Assembly (NCBI GenBank): GCA_026982275.1
Contig: JALSHK010000470.1
Location: 1 to 8,830, forward strand
Origin: Paracoccaceae bacterium
GTDB taxonomy: Bacteria > Pseudomonadota > Alphaproteobacteria > Rhodobacterales > Rhodobacteraceae
Length of the DNA: 8,830 nucleotides
Direction: 5' to 3'
Positions within the stretch are counted from its first letter, which is position 1. Every line of letters starts with the position of its first letter. Under the pieces are notes generated by a model. It was given only the letters and a program-made list of their open reading frames with translations, searched no databases and was not told the origin of the DNA. Below are positions 1 through 5,778 of the stretch, one piece after another. A program made the position numbers and the translations under genes.

Positions 1-838
1 TGGTGAAAATCCCGTTTCGGGTGGGGTTCTGGCTGATGCCGGGCACCAGAATATCGGAGCCTTCAACCAAAAGCGCGGCCGCCACGGGAAAGGCCGCCGA
101 GGAAGGATCGCGCGGCACGGCAATGCTCTGCCCCGTCAGCTCTGGCTGGCCTTGCAGGGTAATCACGCGGCCCTCATCGGTGATCTCGGTGCGGATATCG
201 GCGCCAAAGCCCGCCAGCATGCGCTCGGTATGGTCGCGGGTGGCTTCCTGCTCGATTACCACGGTTTCGCCGGGGGCATTCAGCCCCGCCAGCAGCACCG
301 CCGATTTCACCTGTGCCGAGGGCATCGGCGTGGCATAGCGCACCGGCAGCGGGGCTTTCGCCCCCACCAGCGTGAGCGGCAGCCGCCCGCCTGTCCGGCC
401 CACCGCCCCGGCCCCGAACAGCTTTAGCGGCTCGGTGATCCGGCCCATCGGGCGGGCGCGCAAGGAGGCATCGCCGGTAAAGGTGGCGGTGATCGGGCTG
501 GTGGCCATGGCCCCCATAATCAGCCGCACCCCCGTGCCGGCATTGCCGCAATCAATCACCGCTTCCGGCTCGGCAAAGCCGCCAACGCCAACACCGCTTA
601 CTACCCATTCACCCTCGCCCAGCCGCTCCAGCCGAGCGCCAAACGCCTGCATCGCCTTGCCGGTATCCAGCACATCCTGGCCTTCCAGCAGGCCGGTAAT
701 CCGGGTTTCGCCCACACTGAGCGCGCCAAGGATCAGCGCGCGGTGCGAGACAGATTTATCGCCCGGCACCCGCGCCTCGCCCCGAAGCGGCGCGGATTTG
801 CAAGAGGACATGGGGCGGGCAGGGCCGTGGCTGGACAT
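1..838 (-). CDS. aroA: 3-phosphoshikimate 1-carboxyvinyltransferase (EPSP synthase), 3' end outside window
   Basis: This enzyme transfers the enolpyruvyl group of PEP to shikimate 3-phosphate, the sixth step of the cytoplasmic shikimate pathway to aromatic amino acids. About 279 of the usual ~450 residues are visible; the C-terminus lies beyond the left edge. Motifs seen: VPGDKSVSHRALILGAL (24-40, phosphate-binding Lys28), GETRITGLLEG (43-53), GNAGTGVRLIMG (98-109), GDASLRARPMGRITEPL, and RDHTERML. The wording of these motifs resembles the class II type (Agrobacterium CP4-like) more than E. coli AroA. However, Gly101 occupies the PEP/glyphosate-site position that is Ala in CP4. The start at 838 is preceded by AGGAAA (complement of 848-853) with 9-nt spacing; an in-frame ATG at 811 is a less supported alternative. 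It lies 70 nt behind the FkbM gene on the same strand. In relatives aroA is commonly followed by cmk and rpsA, which would lie to the left. Confidence 0.96.
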   Translation of the reverse strand, partial: MSSHGPARPMSSCKSAPLRGEARVPGDKSVSHRALILGALSVGETRITGLLEGQDVLDTGKAMQAFGARLERLGEGEWVVSGVGVGGFAEPEAVIDCGNAGTGVRLIMGAMATSPITATFTGDASLRARPMGRITEPLKLFGAGAVGRTGGRLPLTLVGAKAPLPVRYATPMPSAQVKSAVLLAGLNAPGETVVIEQEATRDHTERMLAGFGADIRTEITDEGRVITLQGQPELTGQSIAVPRDPSSAAFPVAAALLVEGSDILVPGISQNPTRNGIFT

Positions 839-908
839 GGTGATATCTTTCCTGGTCTAAAACCCTGCTTCTATACCCTTTTGTGCCCCAAGCGTCTATC
901 TGCAAACA

Positions 909-1583
909 TCAGGCATCTTCGCGCAAGAAACAAACGACCGGCCATTTGGAGCCGTCCAGCTCATAGCGAAAGCCAAGCGCGGCCAGCCGCGTAAAAATCG
1001 CCTCGATCTCGGCCTCGCCATATCGGCGCGGATGCACCTCCAGAATAATCAGGCGCAGCTGCGCAGGCAAAGGGGTGAAAAAATAATCCACCTCTGCGCC
1101 TTCGGCATCACAAATCAACACTGTGGCCTTTCGGACCACAAGCAGATCATTCAACGCAGCGGAATTCACCTTGATCTTTCGGGCAAAAGGTATTTTTGCG
1201 CCGTGCAGCGAGGCCGCATGGAAAGCCTTGGGAATATGAAACCGGACCCTGTCCGGACCCGGCCCTGCCAGAACCGCGAAATTCAGCAAGGTGATATCAT
1301 CAATGCCATTCAGGGCAAAATTGCTGCGGATATTGTCAAACAGCTTCGGGTTGGCCTCAACGGTGGTCAGATTTTGGCCGCCCACCACCCGCGCGGCCTC
1401 GATGGCGAGATAGCCAATGCCGGTTCCAACCTCCAAAACCGTGTCATCGGGCCGCAAATGGGTGCGTATGGCAAATAGCTCTTGGCGTTCGTATTTACCG
1501 ATTTTCAAGGCATCCTTCAGAGACGGGCTTAAATGCGCGTTGGATATCTCGAGAAGAATACCGTTTACTTCATACCGTGGCAT
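909..1583 (-). CDS. FkbM-family SAM-dependent methyltransferase
   Basis: A predicted cytoplasmic class I methyltransferase of 224 residues, close to the usual size for the FkbM family, which O-methylates diverse sugars and natural products. Seen in the sequence: the SAM-binding glycine loop VLEVGTGIGYLA (49-60), the ribose-binding acidic end of strand 2 in TVEANP (74-79), the family signature CDAEGAEVDYF (158-168, D-x-E-G-x-E) and a C-terminal LEVHP (181-185). No signal peptide or membrane segment is seen. The ATG at 1583 sits 15 nt downstream of the dehydrogenase stop. The gap holds only a G-rich stretch (complement of 1584-1598) and no canonical Shine-Dalgarno, so translation is probably coupled to the upstream gene. 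The substrate cannot be told from sequence: no glycosyltransferase or polyketide genes are nearby. The family assignment is firm; the function is open. Confidence 0.88.
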   Translation of the reverse strand: MPRYEVNGILLEISNAHLSPSLKDALKIGKYERQELFAIRTHLRPDDTVLEVGTGIGYLAIEAARVVGGQNLTTVEANPKLFDNIRSNFALNGIDDITLLNFAVLAGPGPDRVRFHIPKAFHAASLHGAKIPFARKIKVNSAALNDLLVVRKATVLICDAEGAEVDYFFTPLPAQLRLIILEVHPRRYGEAEIEAIFTRLAALGFRYELDGSKWPVVCFLREDA

Positions 1584-1598
1584 AGCCGCCGCCCGCCG

Positions 1599-2417
1599 CT
1601 AGAGATTCGAAAACAGGTGGATGTGGTTTTCCACGCTCATGCCGCCATCAATCGGCAGGATGGCCCCGCTGATATAGGCCCCGCCCTTGCCGCAAAGATA
1701 AAGCGTGGCGGCAGCCAGATCATCCCCGTTTCCGATCCGCCCCAGCGGCACATTGGCCCCGACCCTGGCCGCGCCCTCGGCCGTGCCGGTGGCAAAAGCG
1801 GTCATTTTTGAAGGAAACGGCCCGGGCGCAAAGGCATTTACCGTGATCCGCTTCGGCGCAAATTCCCCCGCCAGGGTTTTGGTCAGATGATGCACCGCTG
1901 CCTTGGAGGCGGTATAGGCATAGGCCCCTTCCGCCACCGGCACCGTGCCCATCACCGAGCCGATATTCACCACCCGCGCCGGATCCGCATCGCTGGCGGC
2001 AGCCTCCAGCAAGGGCAGCAGCTCGCGCGTCAGGGTAAACATCCCCGCAACATTCACCGCCATCACCCGCTCCCATTGCCCATGGGGGAAGCTTTCCAGC
2101 GGCGCGCCCCAGCTTACGCCCGCATTGTTGAATAAAATATCCAGCTTGCCGGTGCGGGATTTTACCGCAGCCGCCAATGCCAATATGCTGTCTTCAGAGC
2201 CGACATCGCCGGCAAACCCCTCGGCAGAGCCTTGCGCCCCCAGCGCATTGAGCGCCTGCGCCGCCGCCTCGCATCGCTCGCCTTTCCGGCTGACCAGCAT
2301 CACATGCGCGCCCGCCTGCACCAGCGCTGTGGCGATCATGGTGCCAATGCCGCTGCCGCCGCCCGTTACCAGGGCGACCTTGCCCTTCAGGCCGAATAAA
2401 TTCTCTAGATGATCCAT
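1599..2417 (-). CDS. Short-chain dehydrogenase/reductase (RhlG/FabG-like SDR)
   Basis: A classical SDR of 272 residues that reduces or oxidises a carbonyl/alcohol with NAD(P). Seen: TGGGSGIG cofactor loop (18-25), GDV (70-72), NNAG (97-100), and the catalytic set Asn122, Ser154, Tyr168 and Lys172 (YTASK). The Arg44-Lys45 pair at the end of strand 2 favours NADP(H). The stretch from NIGSVMG (151) through AFAPGPFPSKMT (195-206) to LPIDGG resembles Pseudomonas RhlG-type 3-oxoacyl reductases, where the same FPS-MT pattern occurs; from memory, this is its closest family. The ATG at 2417 is chosen because GGGGA lies 6 nt upstream. An in-frame ATG at 2432 would add five residues but has no Shine-Dalgarno. 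It is the first gene of a leftward unit with the FkbM methyltransferase, and diverges from the small membrane gene across 96 nt. The substrate is unknown. Confidence 0.92.
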   Translation of the reverse strand: MDHLENLFGLKGKVALVTGGGSGIGTMIATALVQAGAHVMLVSRKGERCEAAAQALNALGAQGSAEGFAGDVGSEDSILALAAAVKSRTGKLDILFNNAGVSWGAPLESFPHGQWERVMAVNVAGMFTLTRELLPLLEAAASDADPARVVNIGSVMGTVPVAEGAYAYTASKAAVHHLTKTLAGEFAPKRITVNAFAPGPFPSKMTAFATGTAEGAARVGANVPLGRIGNGDDLAAATLYLCGKGGAYISGAILPIDGGMSVENHIHLFSNL

Positions 2418-2443
2418 GGCGCATCCCCGCATGTATTGACTGG

Positions 2444-2472
2444 CTTGTTTTTGCTTTCCGGAAAGCCTATCT
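2444..2472 (+). promoter_or_regulatory. Candidate sigma-70 promoter of the small membrane protein gene
   Basis: CTTGTT (2444-2449), a 17-nt spacer and CTATCT (2467-2472) match the alphaproteobacterial CTTGAC-N17-CTATAT pattern at 4/6 and 5/6 positions. Transcription would begin near 2479, giving a leader of about 35 nt before the ATG at 2514, with AAGGAA (2501-2506) as ribosome binding site. It is predicted by eye only. Confidence 0.5.
2453..2466. promoter_or_regulatory. Perfect 14-bp palindrome, candidate operator
   Basis: GCTTTCCGGAAAGC is perfectly self-complementary. It sits in the dehydrogenase/membrane-protein divergent intergenic region and fills most of the spacer between the proposed -35 and -10 boxes, directly abutting the -10. 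A regulator bound here would control the rightward promoter and could also affect the leftward one. No regulator gene is in the window, and the site matches no operator I recognise. Confidence 0.4.
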
Positions 2473-2513
2473 AAGGCAAGTAAGTTTGTATACGTGTAAC
2501 AAGGAATTGGATT

Positions 2514-2804
2514 ATGGATTTGTATATCCTGTTGGCGTCCGGCGTGCTGGGAGCGGTTTTTCTCTCTAGTCAGGACGGCATTCGCCAGAACGGGGCCAGC
2601 TTTGCACCGGTCTTGCTCAAAACGCTGGTTGGCGCTTTTGGCGGTGCAATGGTCTATCTGCTGATGCTGAATGCCGGGCGTTTCCCGCTTGATGTCAATA
2701 TCGGGTCTTTTTTGCTGCTCTTTGTGCTGGGCGGTTTTGGCGGCGCGATTTCAACATTTGCGCTAGCCTCGCTGCGGCTGGCATTAAACAAGCGCAAAAA
2801 CTAG
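2514..2804 (+). CDS. Small three-helix membrane protein of unknown function
   Basis: A 96-residue hydrophobic protein that I do not recognise. Three likely membrane helices are visible: about residues 3-19, 32-52 and 65-88. Helices 2 and 3 each carry a glycine-rich packing motif (GAFGGAM, GGFGGAI). The C-terminus is basic (LNKRKN), so by the positive-inside rule it is probably cytoplasmic. The start is well supported: AAGGAA (2501-2506) lies 7 nt before the ATG, with a promoter candidate upstream. The gene stands alone on its strand, and its stop overlaps the dapB stop in the palindrome CTAG. The paired glycine motifs suggest tight helix packing or oligomerisation, but this is inference. No enzymatic or transporter motif is seen. 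Confidence 0.8.
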   Translation: MDLYILLASGVLGAVFLSSQDGIRQNGASFAPVLLKTLVGAFGGAMVYLLMLNAGRFPLDVNIGSFLLLFVLGGFGGAISTFALASLRLALNKRKN

Positions 2805-3616
2805 GCCTGCATACCCAGCACATCCAGCATGCTATATTGCCCGGGCTTTTGCCCGTGGCCCCATAGCGCCGCCTTTAGCGCGCCACGGGCAAACAGCATC
2901 CGGTCCGAGGCGATATGCTTGAGCGAAATCCGCTCGCCCGCGCCGGCAAAGATCACCTCGTGCTCGCCCACCACATCGCCGCCACGCAGGGCGGCAAAGC
3001 CGATATGGCCCGCTTGGCGCTCGCCGGTTATGCCTTCGCGCGCCAGATCCCTGATCTCGCTCAAATCCCGCCCGCGCCCCCCGGCGGCGGCCTCGCCCAG
3101 CATCAGGGCTGTGCCCGAAGGCGCATCCACCTTGTGCCGATGGTGCATTTCCACCACCTCGATATCAAAATCCTCATCCAGCGCCGCCGCTATTTTGCGC
3201 GTCAGCACCGTTAGCAGATTTACCCCGAGGCTGAAATTGCCCGAGCGGATGATGGGCGCATGGCGCGAGGCGGCTTCCAGAAAGGCGAGGTTCTCCTCGC
3301 TCAGCCCCGTGGTGCCGATCACATGCGCCGCGCGCACCTGCGCCGCGATCTCGGCATTGGCCATGGTGGCTTCCGGCGTGGTGAAATCCAGCAGCGCGTG
3401 GGCGTGTTGCAGCGCCTCCAGCGGGGCGTCCTGCACGATGATGCCGCGCGGGGCCATGCCCATCGCCTCGCCCAGATCCTGGCCGATCCAGGCATGGCCC
3501 GGATGCTCGGTCGCGCCGATCAGGCTGGCCTTTGGCGCTTCGTCCACCGCGCGCAAAAGCATCTGCCCCATGCGGCCCGAAATCCCCATTACCGCGATTT
3601 TTGTCTGCTCGGTCAT
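2801..3616 (-). CDS. dapB: 4-hydroxy-tetrahydrodipicolinate reductase
   Basis: This cytoplasmic NAD(P)H-dependent reductase acts after DapA in the diaminopimelate/lysine pathway, supplying lysine and peptidoglycan cross-links. The 271-residue length is normal. Seen: N-terminal Rossmann loop MGISGRMG (10-17), GTTGL (101-105), and the family signature HHRHKVDAPSGTA (158-170) with catalytic His158 and Lys162, followed by the substrate-domain end. The reading frame stays open far upstream across antisense rbfA sequence. The true start is the ATG at 3616: AGGAG (complement of 3623-3627) precedes it by 6 nt and the N-terminus aligns with the family. It is divergent from rbfA across 79 nt and convergent with the small membrane gene, whose stop it shares. 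There is no room for an intergenic terminator at its 3' end. Confidence 0.97.
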   Translation of the reverse strand: MTEQTKIAVMGISGRMGQMLLRAVDEAPKASLIGATEHPGHAWIGQDLGEAMGMAPRGIIVQDAPLEALQHAHALLDFTTPEATMANAEIAAQVRAAHVIGTTGLSEENLAFLEAASRHAPIIRSGNFSLGVNLLTVLTRKIAAALDEDFDIEVVEMHHRHKVDAPSGTALMLGEAAAGGRGRDLSEIRDLAREGITGERQAGHIGFAALRGGDVVGEHEVIFAGAGERISLKHIASDRMLFARGALKAALWGHGQKPGQYSMLDVLGMQA

Positions 3617-3642
3617 ATTCCGCTCCTGATGTCTTTTCCCAG

Positions 3643-3671
3643 CTTTACCCCGCCCAAACCTTGACTTCAAC
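3643..3671 (-). promoter_or_regulatory. Candidate dapB promoter
   Basis: Reading leftwards, GTTGAA (complement of 3666-3671), a 17-nt spacer and GTAAAG (complement of 3643-3648) give a modest match (4/6 and 3/6) to CTTGAC-N17-CTATAT. Transcription would start near 3636, leaving a leader of about 20 nt that contains the AGGAG ribosome binding site. The -35 box directly abuts that of rbfA on the other strand. Confidence 0.35.
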
Positions 3672-3688
3672 ACACATGCCCGCCATAT
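3660..3688 (+). promoter_or_regulatory. Promoter of the rbfA operon, probably giving a leaderless mRNA
   Basis: CTTGAC (3660-3665), a 17-nt spacer and CCATAT (3683-3688) match the alphaproteobacterial sigma-70 pattern at 6/6 and 5/6. Only 7 nt separate the -10 box from the rbfA ATG at 3696. Transcription would therefore begin at or just before the start codon, consistent with the absence of a Shine-Dalgarno there. Confidence 0.65.
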
Positions 3689-3695
3689 CGCCTGC

Positions 3696-4121
3696 ATGGC
3701 TAAAAAACAAAATACGAGTCGTGGCCCCGGCCAGCGGCAATTGCGCGTTGGCGAGAGCATCCGCCGGATCCTGTCCGAGATTTTTGCGCGGGGCGAATTG
3801 CATGATCCCGAGCTGGCACATGTGTCGATCACGGTGGGCGAGGTGCGGATGTCTCCGGATCTCAGCGTGGCCACGGTATTTGTGCTGCCGCTGGGCGGTG
3901 AAAATGCGCTGGAGGTTTCCAAGGCGCTGGCACGCAACAAAGGCGAGCTGCGGCATCTGGTGACCAAAGAGCTGAATATCCGTTTTTCGCCCGATCTGCG
4001 GTTTTTGCCGGATCTGACCTTTGACCAGATGGCCGAGACCGAGCGGCTGCTTAATCTGGATGCGGTGAAGCGCGACCTGGCCAAGCCCGACCAGCCGGAA
4101 TCCGAATCCGACAGCACCTGA
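3696..4121 (+). CDS. rbfA: 30S ribosome-binding factor A
   Basis: RbfA binds the immature 30S subunit near the 5' end helix of 16S rRNA, aids late maturation, and is needed at low temperature. The 141-residue protein has the single KH-type RbfA domain (about 14-120): GQRQLRVGESIRRILSEI near the N-terminus, then GEVRMSPDLSVATVFVLPLG (48-67) and IRFSPDLRFLPD (95-106). An acidic, serine-rich tail follows (PESESDST), as is common in alphaproteobacteria. It heads a five-gene operon. No Shine-Dalgarno precedes the ATG and the promoter -10 lies 7 nt upstream, so translation is probably leaderless. The TGA is followed immediately by the next gene's ATG. Confidence 0.96.
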   Translation: MAKKQNTSRGPGQRQLRVGESIRRILSEIFARGELHDPELAHVSITVGEVRMSPDLSVATVFVLPLGGENALEVSKALARNKGELRHLVTKELNIRFSPDLRFLPDLTFDQMAETERLLNLDAVKRDLAKPDQPESESDST

Positions 4122-4856
4122 ATGACAGAGCCGCGCCTAACCGTCACCTCTGCCCGCCACCAGCCGCTGAATTGTCTGGTTACCCTCAAGGTCGGCAGCA
4201 CATTTTTGCGCAATCTGATCTATGTGCTGGACCATGGCAAACCCTTTGGCACCAATGAGGCCGACTTCCCTAAAGGGCTGCATAGCCGCTTTTTAACCCG
4301 CGACGAACTGCAAGCGCAGGTTTCGTTTTTTGTGGTTCGGGATCCGGTGGCGAGGTTTTTTTCGCTCTATTTTGACAAGGTCGTGGGCAAGCCGGAAAAC
4401 CGCTTTCATTTCATTACCGAAAAACTGCTGGAACATCGCGTATTTCATGACGGGCCGGAGCTGAGCCTTGCCCAGCATCGGGAAAACTGTATGTCGCTTC
4501 TGGGGTTTGTCGGGGTGCGGCTGCGCAATAAAAAGGGCCGGGTGGTCAATCCCCATTGGAGCCGGCAGATCTTGCGGCTGGGACAAGGGCTGGAATTCGG
4601 CCTGCAGCCCTTGATGCTGGAGCATCTGGAGCGGCAGCTTTTGCAAATCGCGGATGGGCGTATCGAGGGGCTGGAACCCGCAATTGCCATGGTAAAAAGC
4701 CGAAACCGCTCGCCTCGTCCCGTCGAGATCGAGGATGTGCTGACCCCGGATATATATCACAAGATCGTCTCGCTTTACCCCGAGGACATCCAGCTATATG
4801 ACCTTGTGAAAACCGGCTGGGAGGTGCTTGGCCATCCGCCGGAAATCAAGCTTTAG
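4122..4856 (+). CDS. Sulfotransferase family protein (Sulfotransfer_2-like)
   Basis: A 244-residue predicted cytoplasmic sulfotransferase, which would move sulfate from PAPS to a hydroxyl or amino group. Seen: the 5'-phosphosulfate loop LVTLKVGSTFLRN (19-31; Lys23, Gly25, Ser26, Thr27) and the 3'-phosphate-binding motif VVRDPVARFFSLYFD (71-85; Arg73, Ser81). Both resemble the carbohydrate-sulfotransferase type 2 family. There is no signal peptide or membrane anchor, unlike eukaryotic Golgi relatives. The ATG follows the rbfA stop with no gap (TGAATG) and lacks a clear Shine-Dalgarno, so translation is probably coupled by re-initiation. The acceptor is unknown: a surface polysaccharide, lipid or small molecule is possible. 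Finding it between rbfA and truB is unusual in functional terms. The family call is fairly firm; the activity is inferred. Confidence 0.82.
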   Translation: MTEPRLTVTSARHQPLNCLVTLKVGSTFLRNLIYVLDHGKPFGTNEADFPKGLHSRFLTRDELQAQVSFFVVRDPVARFFSLYFDKVVGKPENRFHFITEKLLEHRVFHDGPELSLAQHRENCMSLLGFVGVRLRNKKGRVVNPHWSRQILRLGQGLEFGLQPLMLEHLERQLLQIADGRIEGLEPAIAMVKSRNRSPRPVEIEDVLTPDIYHKIVSLYPEDIQLYDLVKTGWEVLGHPPEIKL

Positions 4857-4865
4857 GATTCTATC

Positions 4866-5777
4866 ATGGCAAGACGCAAAAAAGGCCGCCCGCTGCATGG
4901 CTGGCTGGTGATCGACAAACCCCTAGGCATAACCTCCAGCGCGGTGGTAAACAAAGCCAAATGGGCGTTTGACGCGAAAAAAGCAGGCCATGCCGGCACG
5001 CTGGATCCTGAGGCAACCGGGGTGTTGGCCATCGCCTTTGGCGAGGCGACCAAAACCGTGCCCTATGTAACCGATTCGCTGAAAGCCTACCGTTTTACCG
5101 TGCGGCTCGGAGAGGCTACCAATACCGATGATGCCGAGGGCGAGGTGATTGCCACCAGCGAAATCCGCCCGGGCGCCGAGGATATCCGCGCAGAATTACC
5201 CGCCTTCACGGGGGAAATTATGCAAGTGCCGCCGCAATACTCCGCCGTCAAGGTGGATGGCGAGCGGGCCTATAAGCGCGCGCGGGATGGCGAGGAAATG
5301 GAGCTGAAGGCAAGGCCGCTTTTTGTGGAAAGCCTTGAGCTGGTCGAAATGCCCGATGCGGACCATGCCGTGCTGGAAATGACCTGCGGCAAGGGCGGAT
5401 ATGTGCGCTCTATCGCGCGGGATCTGGGCAAGGCGCTGGGCTGTTTTGGCCATGTGGTGCAGCTTCGCCGCGTATGGGCGGGGCCGTTTGAAATTGCCGA
5501 CAGCATCCCCTTTGCCAAGCTCGACGAGCTGGCCAAAGACCGCGCCTTGGACGATTTTTTGCTGCCGCTGGAGGCCGGGCTGAACGATCTTGAGGAGCTA
5601 TCCTGCACCGTTGAGGGCGCGGCCAGGCTGCGCAATGGCAATCCGGGCATGGTGGTGGCGTCGGATGTGGAATATGGCGAGGAATGCTGGGCCTCGTTTG
5701 AAGGCCGGCCCGTGGCGATCGGGGTTTACAAAGCAGGAGAATTGCACCCTAATCGGGTTTTTGTATTGGGGGAGTAG
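4866..5777 (+). CDS. truB: tRNA pseudouridine(55) synthase
   Basis: TruB isomerises U55 in the T loop of tRNAs and acts as a tRNA folding chaperone in the cytoplasm. The 303 residues match the family. Seen: HGWLVIDKPLGITS (11-24), the catalytic motif GHAGTLDPEATGVL (41-54) with nucleophile Asp47, the YSAVKVDGERAYKRAR block, and GGYVRSIARDLG with its conserved Arg, followed by the C-terminal RNA-binding region. The start is well supported: AGGA (4855-4858) overlaps the TAG of the sulfotransferase gene and lies 7 nt before the ATG. The strongly basic N-terminus (MARRKKGR) is typical of alphaproteobacterial TruB. It shares the rbfA operon, as in many bacteria. Confidence 0.97.
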   Translation: MARRKKGRPLHGWLVIDKPLGITSSAVVNKAKWAFDAKKAGHAGTLDPEATGVLAIAFGEATKTVPYVTDSLKAYRFTVRLGEATNTDDAEGEVIATSEIRPGAEDIRAELPAFTGEIMQVPPQYSAVKVDGERAYKRARDGEEMELKARPLFVESLELVEMPDADHAVLEMTCGKGGYVRSIARDLGKALGCFGHVVQLRRVWAGPFEIADSIPFAKLDELAKDRALDDFLLPLEAGLNDLEELSCTVEGAARLRNGNPGMVVASDVEYGEECWASFEGRPVAIGVYKAGELHPNRVFVLGE

Positions 5778-5778
5778 C

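Noticed and set aside
174..551. Minus-strand frame of 125 codons inside the aroA region.
   Set aside because: It is a shadow in the wrong frame; the aroA frame covers the same bases with clear EPSP synthase motifs.
870..898. Possible separate aroA promoter with TATAGA (complement of 870-875).
   Set aside because: The -10-like box is reasonable but no fitting -35 lies 17 nt upstream; co-transcription with the FkbM gene is as likely.
2842..2855. Hairpin CGGGC-TTTT-GCCCG as terminator for the small membrane protein gene.
   Set aside because: It lies in dapB coding sequence, its T-run is the loop and no T-tract follows, so it is explained by the codons for GQKPG.
2829..3629. Long plus-strand frame of 266 codons opposite dapB.
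   Set aside because: Antisense shadow rich in Ser, Arg, Pro and Ala with no ribosome binding site; dapB motifs occupy the other strand.
3617..4213. Open minus-strand frame extending dapB upstream by about 199 codons, antisense to rbfA.
   Set aside because: There is a strong AGGAG and ATG at 3616, the protein from there matches DapB from its first residues, and the upstream part has low-complexity Ser/Arg composition typical of antisense frames.
5590..5778. N-terminal extension of the GNAT gene by 63 in-frame codons.
   Set aside because: It lies entirely within truB in another frame, has no family similarity, and the ATG at 5779 has GGGGGAG just upstream.
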